Part shown: piece by piece, positions 49,947 to 57,780 of the stretch
Numbering within the stretch: the first letter of the stretch is position 1
How the letters are laid out: each line of letters opens with the position of its first letter
DNA from: GCA-002050365 sp964237235
GTDB lineage: Bacteria; Acidobacteriota; Blastocatellia; Pyrinomonadales; Pyrinomonadaceae
Length of the DNA: 64,000 nucleotides
Direction: 5' to 3'
Assembly (NCBI GenBank): GCA_964237235.1
Contig: CAXSGY010000003.1
Span: 248,001 to 312,000 of the forward strand
Position numbers and translations under genes: made by a program
Notes under the pieces: generated by a model
The model's database searches: none
What the model was told of the DNA's origin: nothing
What the model saw: the letters and a program-made list of their open reading frames with translations, nothing else

Positions 49947-51116
49947 ATGAAAAAAGCGGAAATCGTCATCATCGGCGGCGGTGTCGTCGGCGCGAGCATT
50001 GCTTATCATTTGACGAAGCGCGGCGCGAAAGACGTTTTGATTTTAGAGCGCGAAGCGGCGCAGGGTTTCGGTTCGACCGGCAAAGCGACGGGCGGTGTGC
50101 GGGCGCAGTTTGAAACGCAAATCAATATTCAAATGTCGCTGTATTCGCTCGATTTTTTTAGAAATTGCGGATTCGACTGCGGCTATGAACCGCGCGGCTA
50201 TTTGTTTTTTGTAACGAGCGAAAAAGGTCTCGATTATTTGCGGCAAAACGTCGAAAAACAAAAATCGCTCGGCGTGAAAGACGTTGAATTGATAGACGCG
50301 CAAACCGTCGCGGAGATTTGTCCGATTCTCAATTGCGCGGACATTATCGGCGGCGCGTTCGGCGCGGACGACGGTTTTATCAATCCGCTCGCCGTGATGC
50401 GCGGCTTGACGGAAAACGCTTTGAAGAACGGCGCGAAGATCGAATTCGGGACGGAAGTTTTTTCAATCGAAACAACAAACGGAAAAGTAAAATCAATCAA
50501 AACAAACCGGGGCGAAATCGAATGCGAAAAAGTCGTTTTAGCGACCGGCGCGAAGGCGAAAATCCTGGCGAAAACCGCCGGCATAGATTTGCCCGTCGAA
50601 CCGCAGAAACGCCAGATTGTCTGGGCGCGAAGCGAGACGGATTTGCCCGCGAATCTGCCGATGACGATTGATCTGGAAACCGGATTTCATTTTCGCCCCG
50701 CCAGAGATTTCGTCAATCCGTTCGAGACTAAAAACGAAATTCTTTTCGCTTATCCCGATTCGAAAGAAACGAATTCTTTCGACACGAACTTCGACGAGTC
50801 TTTTATCGGCAAAGTTTACGAACGAGCCGAACGCCGCTCGCCGTTTTTATTTCAGACAACACCGATTATCGAAAAATGCCGCGCCGGACTTTATGAAAAC
50901 ACGCCCGATCATCACGCGATTCTGGGCGGTTGCGCGATTGAAAATCTATATTTCGCCAACGGCTTTTCCGGTCACGGCGTAATGCACGCGCCCGCGACAG
51001 GGAAAGCTTTATCGGAAATCATTCTGGACGGCAAAGCGTCGTTTTTAGATGTTTCGTGTTTGAGTTTGGAGAGGTTTGCAACGGGCAAACTTTTGCGCGA
51101 AACAGCTTTTATTTAA
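49947..51116 (+). CDS. FAD-dependent amino-acid/amine oxidoreductase (DAO family)
   Basis: 389 residues. N-terminal GxGxxG fold (EIVIIGGGVVGASIAYHLTKRGAKDVLILER), the ATGGVRAQFETQINIQ block after it, and a C-terminal PDHHAILGG...ANGFSGHGVMHAPATGKALSE segment typical of sarcosine oxidase/glycine oxidase/proline dehydrogenase beta-like enzymes. It oxidises a secondary or primary amine to an imine. It starts 1 nt after the deacetylase stop. The reading frame continues upstream but the GxGxxG domain begins at ATG 49947. Confidence 0.9.
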   Translation: MKKAEIVIIGGGVVGASIAYHLTKRGAKDVLILEREAAQGFGSTGKATGGVRAQFETQINIQMSLYSLDFFRNCGFDCGYEPRGYLFFVTSEKGLDYLRQNVEKQKSLGVKDVELIDAQTVAEICPILNCADIIGGAFGADDGFINPLAVMRGLTENALKNGAKIEFGTEVFSIETTNGKVKSIKTNRGEIECEKVVLATGAKAKILAKTAGIDLPVEPQKRQIVWARSETDLPANLPMTIDLETGFHFRPARDFVNPFETKNEILFAYPDSKETNSFDTNFDESFIGKVYERAERRSPFLFQTTPIIEKCRAGLYENTPDHHAILGGCAIENLYFANGFSGHGVMHAPATGKALSEIILDGKASFLDVSCLSLERFATGKLLRETAFI

Positions 51117-51313
51117 AAGTGCGCGATGAAGTTTACGAGTCGAACTCAGGCTGATTTTTTTCTGCCATAAAGCAAAAATTTTTGCAATCATTCGTCAACA
51201 GTTGATTTCAAAAATATTTTACAAAAGCGAGGGGAAATTTTCCAATTTAATCTTCGACGTTTCGCATCTAGGGCGCAAATGCGTTTGTTTAATCGGTAAA
51301 TTATTCAAAAACT

Positions 51314-51946
51314 ATGGGAATGACAGACGAGCAAATCAGAATTGCCGCCAACATTATCAAAAAAGAAGGCGTTTCGACCGATCCGCAGGAATATCTCTGG
51401 CTGGCGCACACCGCTAATAATCAGGCGAAAGTAAAAGGCAAAACGCTTTACGAAATTCTTATGACGGGCTATTCGTCGGTCGGCAAAGGAGACAAAGTTG
51501 AGCTGTCCGACAAAGACCAAAGCGTGACCGCCAAAGCCGCCAGAGACGCAGTAAACGATGTCGCTAACGGCGGCGTTGATCCGACCGACGGCGCGCGGTT
51601 TTGGGACGGAACGGATTTTCTGGCTTGGGGCTTGAAATCGCCGGACGGAACGCCGCACAATAAATTTGAAGAATATGCGGCGATCACGATTCTCGCTCCG
51701 ATATTCGATACGTTTTTAGCCGCCAACAAGGCAAAATACGGAGACAGCGTTCGTTACGGGAAAACCAGCTATACACTTCCGGCTGAGGTTTTTAACGATC
51801 AGAAGAATTGGTACCCGATAATCGTCTTTCCGGTTCCTATTCCAGCCCGGGCTGTTGGATTTTTCCGCTATACGACGGGTAAGGGCGGCAAGGAATTGGT
51901 GGCGACGGGCAGTTTCGGTTTGTCAATTTTTTGGAAAATAGTTTAG
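51314..51946 (+). CDS. Putative hydrolase-like protein (possible effector), no signal peptide
   Basis: 210 residues. The N-terminal half has the pattern of SleB/cell-wall-hydrolase-like folds (IRIAANIIKKEGVSTDPQEY, LAHTANNQAKVKGKTLYEIL) and a Gly/Asp-rich turn, GGVDPTDGARFWDGTDFLAWG, which recalls the DPTxGA-xxFW/Y motif of such enzymes (given as DPTDGARFWDG). No signal peptide or membrane segment is visible. A lipoprotein gene starts 13 nt downstream. An effector with a periplasmic immunity partner would look like this, but no secretion gene is in the window, and a housekeeping role cannot be ruled out. Confidence 0.55.
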   Translation: MGMTDEQIRIAANIIKKEGVSTDPQEYLWLAHTANNQAKVKGKTLYEILMTGYSSVGKGDKVELSDKDQSVTAKAARDAVNDVANGGVDPTDGARFWDGTDFLAWGLKSPDGTPHNKFEEYAAITILAPIFDTFLAANKAKYGDSVRYGKTSYTLPAEVFNDQKNWYPIIVFPVPIPARAVGFFRYTTGKGGKELVATGSFGLSIFWKIV

Positions 51947-51959
51947 ACGGAAAACTTTT

Positions 51960-52493
51960 ATGAAAACTTTAATTGTATTTTTATTTTTGTGCGCCGCATT
52001 TGCCTGCGAGCGTGTTAATTCAAACGGACGTATCGCGGCGGTCTCGAACGAAAAGCAAACGCCGGCAAATATCGCCGCGCCGACCGCTTCGGCAACGCCG
52101 CCCGCGCAATCGGAAGAGTGCGCCGAGGCAAGCGATTATTGTCTGAAGGTGGTCGAAGACGCGGAACGCGAAGCCAAAAACATCAACCTCGTCATCGGCA
52201 GCAATGTCAAATCAATTATCAAATTGCCAAGCCCATCAGACATTAATGGCTACGCCTTAAATTGGGCAAAGAAAACAGACAACGGATTTGAAGTTTCCAT
52301 CGAATACGGTTCGAGAAATTATTTCAATAAATCGTTTGAATTCGTTAAAAAAGACGAAACGTTTTATCTGACGGAAATTAAAGTTAAAAGTTTCGACAAA
52401 CAGAACCCGGAAAAGGTGGAAAAGAAAACGGTTAAAATTCAGCCGTCAGTTTCGGTTGACAAATTTAATATTGAAGATTATATGAACGATTAA
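51960..52493 (+). CDS. Small lipoprotein, possible immunity partner
   Basis: 177 residues. Signal segment MKTLIVFLFLCAAFAC with a lipobox-like AFAC (Cys16), a Pro/Ala/Thr-rich linker (~30-55), two cysteines (EECAEASDYC), then a soluble beta-rich domain (GFEVSIEYGSRNYFNKSFEF, FYLTEIKVKSF) ending in an acidic tail (FNIEDYMND). No family recognised. Its position 13 nt after the hydrolase-like gene suggests a functional pair. It is followed by an intrinsic terminator. Confidence 0.7.
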   Translation: MKTLIVFLFLCAAFACERVNSNGRIAAVSNEKQTPANIAAPTASATPPAQSEECAEASDYCLKVVEDAEREAKNINLVIGSNVKSIIKLPSPSDINGYALNWAKKTDNGFEVSIEYGSRNYFNKSFEFVKKDETFYLTEIKVKSFDKQNPEKVEKKTVKIQPSVSVDKFNIEDYMND

Positions 52494-52520
52494 GTTTTTT
52501 CGCACGAAAATTTTTAATCG

Positions 52521-52562
52521 AACAAAGGCGGCGCGGTTTTATAAATCGCGCCGCTTTTGTTA
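52521..52562 (+). terminator. Intrinsic terminator after the lipoprotein gene
   Basis: GCGGCGCG (52528-52535) pairs with CGCGCCGC (52547-52554), extended by AACAAA/TTTGTT with one mismatch; TTTTGTT follows. Confidence 0.85.
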
Positions 52563-52573
52563 ATAATTGATGT

Positions 52574-53515
52574 ATGAAAACGGCTTTAATTCATCATCCG
52601 ATTTATCGAAAACACGACACGGGAAGCGGTCATCCCGAAACGGCAAGGCGTTATGAAGTCGTGATGAACGCGCTTGAATCGGACGAAAAATTGTGGAATT
52701 CGCTCGACGTATCAACGGCTGAGCCGGCGGGGAAAGGCTTGATTTTGGCGGCGCACACGAAGGAACATTTCCGGCGTATTGAAGAAGCATTTGAAAACGG
52801 AATTGAAAATCTGGATGCCGACACAATCGTTTCGATGAATTCGTTTGACGCGGCGATGACGGCGGCGGGCGGTGCGTGTCAGGCAGTTGATTTGGTGATG
52901 TCGGGCGCGGCGAACAACGCTTTTTGCGCCTCGCGCCCGCCCGGTCATCACGCGACGGCGGAACACGCGATGGGATTTTGTCTTTTCAATAACGTCGCCG
53001 TCGCGGCGCGCTACGCGCAGAATAAATACAGAGAAATCGAGCGCGTGGCGATTGTTGATTGGGACGTGCATCATGGCAACGGCACGCAGGGGATTTTTTA
53101 CGACGATCCGACGGTTTTCTTTTTTTCGATGCACCAGTATCCTTGGTATCCGGGCAGCGGCGCGCGCGGCGAAAACGGTTTCGGGCGCGGCAGGGATTTT
53201 ACCTTGAATATTCCGGTCAAGGCGAAAACTCCGGCGAAAGAGCAATTGCGAATGTTCGACGGCGCGCTCGGCGATATTCATAAAAATTTCAAACCGGATT
53301 TGATTTTTATCTCCGCCGGTTTCGACGCGCACGAAACCGATCCGCTCGGACAGTTGAAATTATTAAACGAAGATTTCGTTAAGATGACGCGCGCGGTGAA
53401 AAATTGGGCGAATGAAGTTTGCGGCGGGCGCGTCGTATCGTGTCTGGAAGGCGGTTATAATCTCGAAACGCTCGGCGAAACGGTCAGAAATCACGTCGCC
53501 GCATTAAGCAGATAA
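52574..53515 (+). CDS. Histone deacetylase family protein (acetoin utilisation/acetylpolyamine amidohydrolase-like)
   Basis: 313 residues. Class II HDAC-like fold with HHPIYRKHDTGSGHPETARRYE, catalytic His pair in RPPGHHA, zinc ligands in VDWDVHHGNGTQ and SAGFDAHETDPLG, and the LEGGYN loop. It removes acetyl groups from lysine or polyamine in the cytoplasm. It starts directly after a terminator; the ATG has no strong Shine-Dalgarno. All catalytic residues seem intact. Confidence 0.93.
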   Translation: MKTALIHHPIYRKHDTGSGHPETARRYEVVMNALESDEKLWNSLDVSTAEPAGKGLILAAHTKEHFRRIEEAFENGIENLDADTIVSMNSFDAAMTAAGGACQAVDLVMSGAANNAFCASRPPGHHATAEHAMGFCLFNNVAVAARYAQNKYREIERVAIVDWDVHHGNGTQGIFYDDPTVFFFSMHQYPWYPGSGARGENGFGRGRDFTLNIPVKAKTPAKEQLRMFDGALGDIHKNFKPDLIFISAGFDAHETDPLGQLKLLNEDFVKMTRAVKNWANEVCGGRVVSCLEGGYNLETLGETVRNHVAALSR

Positions 53516-53533
53516 TTTTTCAAAACAGAAAGA

Positions 53534-53568
53534 AAGCAAACCGACCTCATTTCGATTCCGGTTTGCTT
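53534..53568. terminator. Terminator hairpin between convergent genes
   Basis: AAGCAAACCG (53534-53543) pairs perfectly with CGGTTTGCTT (53559-53568), loop 15 nt. It serves the deacetylase gene and/or the convergent tatA gene. Confidence 0.75.
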
Positions 53569-53573
53569 GAAAA

Positions 53574-53867
53574 TTAATCTGAAAAATTATTTTGCGATTG
53601 TTTGACTTCGGCGCGGCGGCGCATTTCCGCCATTAATTCCTCGTCGCTCATTGCTGAAACCGGCGGCGCGGCGGAGACAATCGAAGGAAGCTGTGGCTGA
53701 CGTTTTTCCGTCTCCGCGCTTTCCTCTTCGTCGGCTTCACGCATTCCTTCCTTAAAGGCTTTGCGCGTCTGTCCGAGCGATTTGGCGAACTGCGGCAGTT
53801 TAGCCGAACCGAATAATAAAAAAACGGCTGCCACGACCAGCACAATCTGCATCGGGCTGTCGAACAT
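53574..53867 (-). CDS. tatA: Twin-arginine translocase subunit TatA/E (copy 1)
   Basis: 97 residues from ATG 53867 (103 from 53885). N-terminal membrane helix MQIVLVVAAVFLLFG, FG hinge, then the amphipathic helix AKLPQFAKSLGQTRKAFKEG and an acidic linker. It makes the pore of the Tat system for folded proteins. The last ~20 residues (SAMSDEELMAEMRRRAEVKQ) are shared with the neighbouring copy, which shows duplication. TatC is not in the window. ATG 53867 is preferred because it gives the usual distance to the FG motif. Confidence 0.9.
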   Translation of the reverse strand: MFDSPMQIVLVVAAVFLLFGSAKLPQFAKSLGQTRKAFKEGMREADEEESAETEKRQPQLPSIVSAAPPVSAMSDEELMAEMRRRAEVKQSQNNFSD

Positions 53868-53954
53868 AAAAAATAATAACTGCATAATTTTGGTGCTGAA
53901 AAGGAAATTTAATTGTTTCAGTCAAACCGAGTAAATAGCGGGCGGCAAAAGCCT

Positions 53955-54221
53955 TTACGATTGTTTGACTTCGGCGCGGCGGCGCATTTCCGCCATCAAT
54001 TCCTCGTCGCTCATCGCGGAAATCTGCGGCGCGACGGGCTTCGGAGTAATTTGCTTCTGCATTTGTTCCTGCCGATCTTCTTCTTCAGATTCCTTTATGC
54101 CTTCCTTAAAAGCCTTGCGCGATTGACCCAAAGATTTCGCCAGTTGCGGCAGACGACTCGCGCCGAAAAGCAAAAACAAAGCCAAAACGATTAATATAAT
54201 TTCCGTTGTTCCTAAACCCAT
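53955..54221 (-). CDS. tatA: Twin-arginine translocase subunit TatA/E (copy 2)
   Basis: 88 residues. MGLGTTEIILIVLALFLLFG membrane helix, ASRLPQLAKSLGQSRKAFKEG amphipathic helix, acidic Gln-rich linker, and the same C-terminal ISAMSDEELMAEMRRRAEVK tail as copy 1. It lies 87 nt upstream of copy 1 on the same strand, so both are probably co-transcribed. Two TatA-type subunits in tandem can act as TatA and TatB-like partners; neither has the longer TatB helix. Confidence 0.92.
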   Translation of the reverse strand: MGLGTTEIILIVLALFLLFGASRLPQLAKSLGQSRKAFKEGIKESEEEDRQEQMQKQITPKPVAPQISAMSDEELMAEMRRRAEVKQS

Positions 54222-54337
54222 AACACTTTTCCTCTGCTTTTTGACGCTTGCCGTTCCAAAAAAGTTGGCGCGTCAATCTTGATTTATCATAACGCCGTTT
54301 GTCGAATGTTTCCATCGAAAAACGGTAATCCGGCTGG

Positions 54338-55294
54338 TTAGACGGCTGATTTGCCTCTGAAGTTGTCGGTCGCTTCGACCAGAGCCGATGTAATTCCCGG
54401 CTCGGAAATCGAATGTCCGGCATCGGAAATGATTTTTAAATCGGCTTCGGGAAATGCTTTGTGCAGTTCCCACGCGCTCGTCGCCGGACAGACGACATCG
54501 TAACGACCCTGGACGATAACGGTCGGGATATGTCTAACCTTATCAACATTTTCGATTAAATAATTTTCCTTAGGGAAAAACGAATTGTTCATAAAATAAT
54601 GGCATTCGATCCGCGCCAGGCTAAGAGCTTCGTGTTCGCCTTCCCAGTGTTCCATCAAATCCTTGCTCGGATAAAGTTTCGAGGTCGAGCCTTCCCAAAC
54701 GCTCCACGCCCGCGCCGCCGAAAGCTGCGTTTTTTCGTCGTCGCTCGTCAGACGGTTGTAATACGCCGTCATAAAATCGCCGCGCTCTTCAAACGGAATT
54801 TCGTCGCGGTAACGCTCCCAGAAATCGGGAAAAATCTCCGACGCGCCGTATTGATAAAACCACAGAAGCTCTTGCCGCCTGGTCAGAAAAATGCCGCGCA
54901 GGAATAACGCCAGACAGCGTTCGGGATGCGTTTCGGCATACGCAAGGCTCAGCGTGCTGCCCCAGGAGCCGCCGAACACGCACCATTTTTCGACGTTAAA
55001 TTTTTCGCGCAACGCTTCGATGTCTTTAATCAAATCCCACGTCGTATTTTCTCTCAATTCGGCGTGCGGCGTTGATTTGCCCGAACCGCGCTGGTCGAAA
55101 AGTATGATGTGATACGCCTGCGGATCGAAAAATTGCCGATACATCGGAATCAGACCGCCGCCCGGACCGCCGTGCAGAAAAACGACCGGAATGCCGTCCG
55201 GGTTTCCGCATCGCTCGTAATAAATTTCGTGTATGTCGGAAACTTTCAACATTCCCGAATCAAACGGTTCGATTTCCGGATAAAGTGTTTTCAT
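54338..55294 (-). CDS. pip: Prolyl iminopeptidase (alpha/beta hydrolase)
   Basis: 318 residues from ATG 55294 (322 from 55306). YPEIEPFDSGMLKVSDIHEIYYE start, HGGPGGG oxyanion loop, nucleophile GGSWGSTLSL, helical cap (~135-235), and an acid/His C-terminus (VQGRYDVVCP, SDAGHSISEPG). It releases N-terminal proline from peptides in the cytoplasm. Both ATGs lack a good Shine-Dalgarno; 55294 fits the family start. It is divergent from the cobalamin-binding gene. Confidence 0.93.
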   Translation of the reverse strand: MKTLYPEIEPFDSGMLKVSDIHEIYYERCGNPDGIPVVFLHGGPGGGLIPMYRQFFDPQAYHIILFDQRGSGKSTPHAELRENTTWDLIKDIEALREKFNVEKWCVFGGSWGSTLSLAYAETHPERCLALFLRGIFLTRRQELLWFYQYGASEIFPDFWERYRDEIPFEERGDFMTAYYNRLTSDDEKTQLSAARAWSVWEGSTSKLYPSKDLMEHWEGEHEALSLARIECHYFMNNSFFPKENYLIENVDKVRHIPTVIVQGRYDVVCPATSAWELHKAFPEADLKIISDAGHSISEPGITSALVEATDNFRGKSAV

Positions 55295-55380
55295 AATTGG
55301 CATCATACAAGATTCGAGCTAAAATCTTCAATCGCGTCATATAAATTAGAATCGGCACGGCGCGGGTTTTATTCGGTTTT

Positions 55381-56346
55381 ATGCGGAAAACAAAGAATTT
55401 AAAAATCGCTTCGTTACTGCCTTCGGCGACGGAAATCGTCTGCGCGCTCGGACTCGCCGAAAATCTCGTCGGCATCACGCACGAATGCGATTTCCCGCCG
55501 GAAGTCGCCGGCAAACCGACTTTAACGGCGAGCCGCATTTCGCACGAATGGATGAACAGCGCGGAAATTGACCACGCCGTTCGCGCGCAGCTCGACGGAC
55601 ACGGCTCGATCTACGATTTGGACGCGCAAAAACTGGCTGAATTAAAACCCGATTTAATCATCACGCAGGAACTCTGCGAAGTGTGCGCCGTCAGCTATAA
55701 AACCGTCGAAAAAGCGGCGAAAATGTATGTCGCCGACGCGACCGTCGTGTCGCTCGAACCGAACACGATCAGCGATATTTTCGCCAATATTCAAACCGTC
55801 GGCGAGCTTTGCGGCGTTCCCGAACGCGCCGCCGAAGTCGTCGCAAATTTGCAAAATCGTCTCGACAAAATCAAAAACCGTCTGGAAAAAAATCCAAAAT
55901 CCAAAAACCAAAATCCAAAATCTTTCCTGCTCGAATGGCTCGAACCGCCGTTCGCGCCCGGACATTGGACACCGGAGCAATGCGAAATCGCGGGCGGCGT
56001 TTGTCTGCTCGGCGAAGCGGGAAAAAAGAGCCAAACGACAACTTTTGAAGCGGTTTACGAATCTCAACCGGAGATTCTGGTTTTGATTCCGTGCGGCTTT
56101 TACATCGCCGACACTTTGCGGCATCTCGAAACGACCGTGTTTCCGGCAAATTGGCAAGATTTACCGGTAATCAAAAACGGGCAAGTCTGGACGCTCGACG
56201 CGAGCGCGTATTTCTCGCGTCCCGCGCCGCGCGTCGTGGACGGCGCGGAAATCTTGGCGAAGATTTTTCACCCGGAAATTTTCGGCGCGCCGGGCGAAAT
56301 TGAAGCCGTTCGCGTTCAAACAAATATGCTTCGATTCGATAATTAA
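55381..56346 (+). CDS. Cytoplasmic cobalamin-binding (BtuF-like) protein with a repeat insertion
   Basis: 321 residues. Periplasmic-binding-protein fold of the BtuF type (KIASLLPSATEIVCALGLAENLVGITHECDFP, ITQELCEVCAVSY, DASAYFSRPAPRVVDGAEILA) but with no signal peptide, as in a group of cytoplasmic B12-binding proteins often annotated as cobalamin-binding protein. Between the two lobes, residues ~170-182 (KNPKSKNQNPKSF) are encoded by a TCCAAAA array. Two cysteines in ELCEVC are a notable feature of this group. Ligand binding is inferred, and the true role is unknown. The next gene follows after 3 nt. Confidence 0.85.
   Translation: MRKTKNLKIASLLPSATEIVCALGLAENLVGITHECDFPPEVAGKPTLTASRISHEWMNSAEIDHAVRAQLDGHGSIYDLDAQKLAELKPDLIITQELCEVCAVSYKTVEKAAKMYVADATVVSLEPNTISDIFANIQTVGELCGVPERAAEVVANLQNRLDKIKNRLEKNPKSKNQNPKSFLLEWLEPPFAPGHWTPEQCEIAGGVCLLGEAGKKSQTTTFEAVYESQPEILVLIPCGFYIADTLRHLETTVFPANWQDLPVIKNGQVWTLDASAYFSRPAPRVVDGAEILAKIFHPEIFGAPGEIEAVRVQTNMLRFDN
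55887..55923 (+). repeat. TCCAAAA array inside the BtuF-like gene
   Basis: Four to five copies of the 7-nt unit, read as KNPKSKNQNPKS in the linker between the two lobes. Confidence 0.85.
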
Positions 56347-56349
56347 AAT

Positions 56350-57681
56350 ATGAAATTATTTTCCGTAATCATTTTATTTCTTCTGAGCTTAAACATTTTC
56401 GCTCAAAAATCCGACGGGATTTTGGCGACCGCGAACGGGCAGAATTACACCGCGCAAGACCTCGTGCCGGAAGCCGGACAGGCGTGGCAAAATTTACCGG
56501 CGACGCTGAAAGAGGCGCGAAAGGCTTTGCTTGAACAGCAAATCGTCGCCATTCTGCTCGAAAAAGAAGCGGCGGCGCGCAGTGTCTCGACGGATAAGAT
56601 TCTCGAAACCGAAGTCAAAGCGAAGGTCGCCGCGCCGACCGAAAAGGAAATTAAGGCAATTTACGATGCCAACCGCCAGACAATCGGCGAACGCAGTTTG
56701 GAAGAAGTGCGACCGCAAATCGTCGAGTATCTGCGGCGCGACGCGGAACAGAAGGTTTACGGCGAATTTGTTTCCAACTTAAAATCGAAATACAAAGTCG
56801 CGCTCGGCAAAGATGTCAACGCGGCGAATTTGACCCAGTTTGAAAATTTGGCGATTGTCGGCGATCAGAAAATTTCGGCGCAAAGCTTCGAAACGAAAAA
56901 TAAAGCGACGCTCATCGAATTTGAAGCCGCGACGATTGAGCAGACGCGCGCCGCGCTCGAACAAATCGTTTATTCAAATTTGCTCGTGGCTGAAGCCAAA
57001 GCGCAAAATATCGAACCGAGCGATTTGGTCGCCCGCGAGATTACCGATAAATTAAAGGATTTTTCCGACGCGGAACGCGCCAATCTCGAATCGGCTCTGC
57101 GCGACAGATTATTTAAAAAATACAACGCGAAATTTTTAATCAAGGAAATTCCGCCCGTCGTCGAAAACGTTTCGATTGACCGACAGCCGTCGCGCGGCAC
57201 AGCGGACGCGCCGGTCACGGTCGTAATGTTTACTGATTTTCAATGTCCGGCGTGTTCGGGAACGTATCCGGTTTTGCAGGAAGTTCTGAAAGGCTTCGGC
57301 GACAAAATTCGTTTTGTCGAACGCGATTTTCCGCTTACGACGCTGCACGAACACGCCTATCGCGCCGCGCTCGCGGCGAACGCGGCGAACGCGCAGGGAA
57401 AGTTTTTTGAATACACCGAAATTTTATATCAAAATCAATCCAAACTCGACGACGTTTCGCTCGTCGCCTACGCCGCGCAACTCGGACTTGATACGAAACG
57501 CTTTGAAGCCGATTTGAAGGGTAAAAAATTCGCGTCTGAAGTTGACCGCGACATCGCCGACGGCAAAACGCTCGGCATTACCGGAACGCCGACGATTTTC
57601 GTCAACGGCGTGCGCGTGCGGACGCTTTCGGCGGAAGCGTTCAGAAGCGCGATTGAGCGAGCTTTGAAAACTAAAAACTAA
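56350..57681 (+). CDS. SurA-like/DsbA fusion thioredoxin-fold protein, exported
   Basis: 443 residues. Signal peptide (~1-18, ending IFAQ), two helical SurA-N-like segments (~22-150 and ~165-265: LEQQIVAILLEKEAAARSVS, EQIVYSNLLVAEAKAQ), then a DsbA-type thioredoxin domain with active-site C299-P-A-C302 (FTDFQCPACSGTYPVL) and the cis-Pro loop TGTPTIFVNG. It probably oxidises or isomerises disulfides of envelope proteins, with the SurA-like part as a chaperone or substrate-binding arm. The last codons (TKN) run into a repeat array. It starts 3 nt after the BtuF-like gene. Confidence 0.85.
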   Translation: MKLFSVIILFLLSLNIFAQKSDGILATANGQNYTAQDLVPEAGQAWQNLPATLKEARKALLEQQIVAILLEKEAAARSVSTDKILETEVKAKVAAPTEKEIKAIYDANRQTIGERSLEEVRPQIVEYLRRDAEQKVYGEFVSNLKSKYKVALGKDVNAANLTQFENLAIVGDQKISAQSFETKNKATLIEFEAATIEQTRAALEQIVYSNLLVAEAKAQNIEPSDLVAREITDKLKDFSDAERANLESALRDRLFKKYNAKFLIKEIPPVVENVSIDRQPSRGTADAPVTVVMFTDFQCPACSGTYPVLQEVLKGFGDKIRFVERDFPLTTLHEHAYRAALAANAANAQGKFFEYTEILYQNQSKLDDVSLVAYAAQLGLDTKRFEADLKGKKFASEVDRDIADGKTLGITGTPTIFVNGVRVRTLSAEAFRSAIERALKTKN

Positions 57682-57770
57682 AAGTTAAAAACTAAAAGTT
57701 AAAATTAAAAGTCGAGAATTTATAATCGCAATAAACATTTTCTTAAATTTTTAACTTTCAACTTTTAACT
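57682..57770. repeat. AAAGTTAAAAACTA-type imperfect inverted repeat
   Basis: AGTTAAAAACTAAAAGTTAAAA units (left) face TTTTAACTTTCAACTTTTAACT (right, 57749-57770). It is probably a terminator after the DsbA-like gene, and another short-repeat family. Confidence 0.65.
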
Positions 57771-57780
57771 CCTGAAATAT

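Noticed and set aside
51202..51417. 71-residue reading frame before the hydrolase-like gene
   Set aside because: No recognisable features; it overlaps the better-supported gene at 51314.
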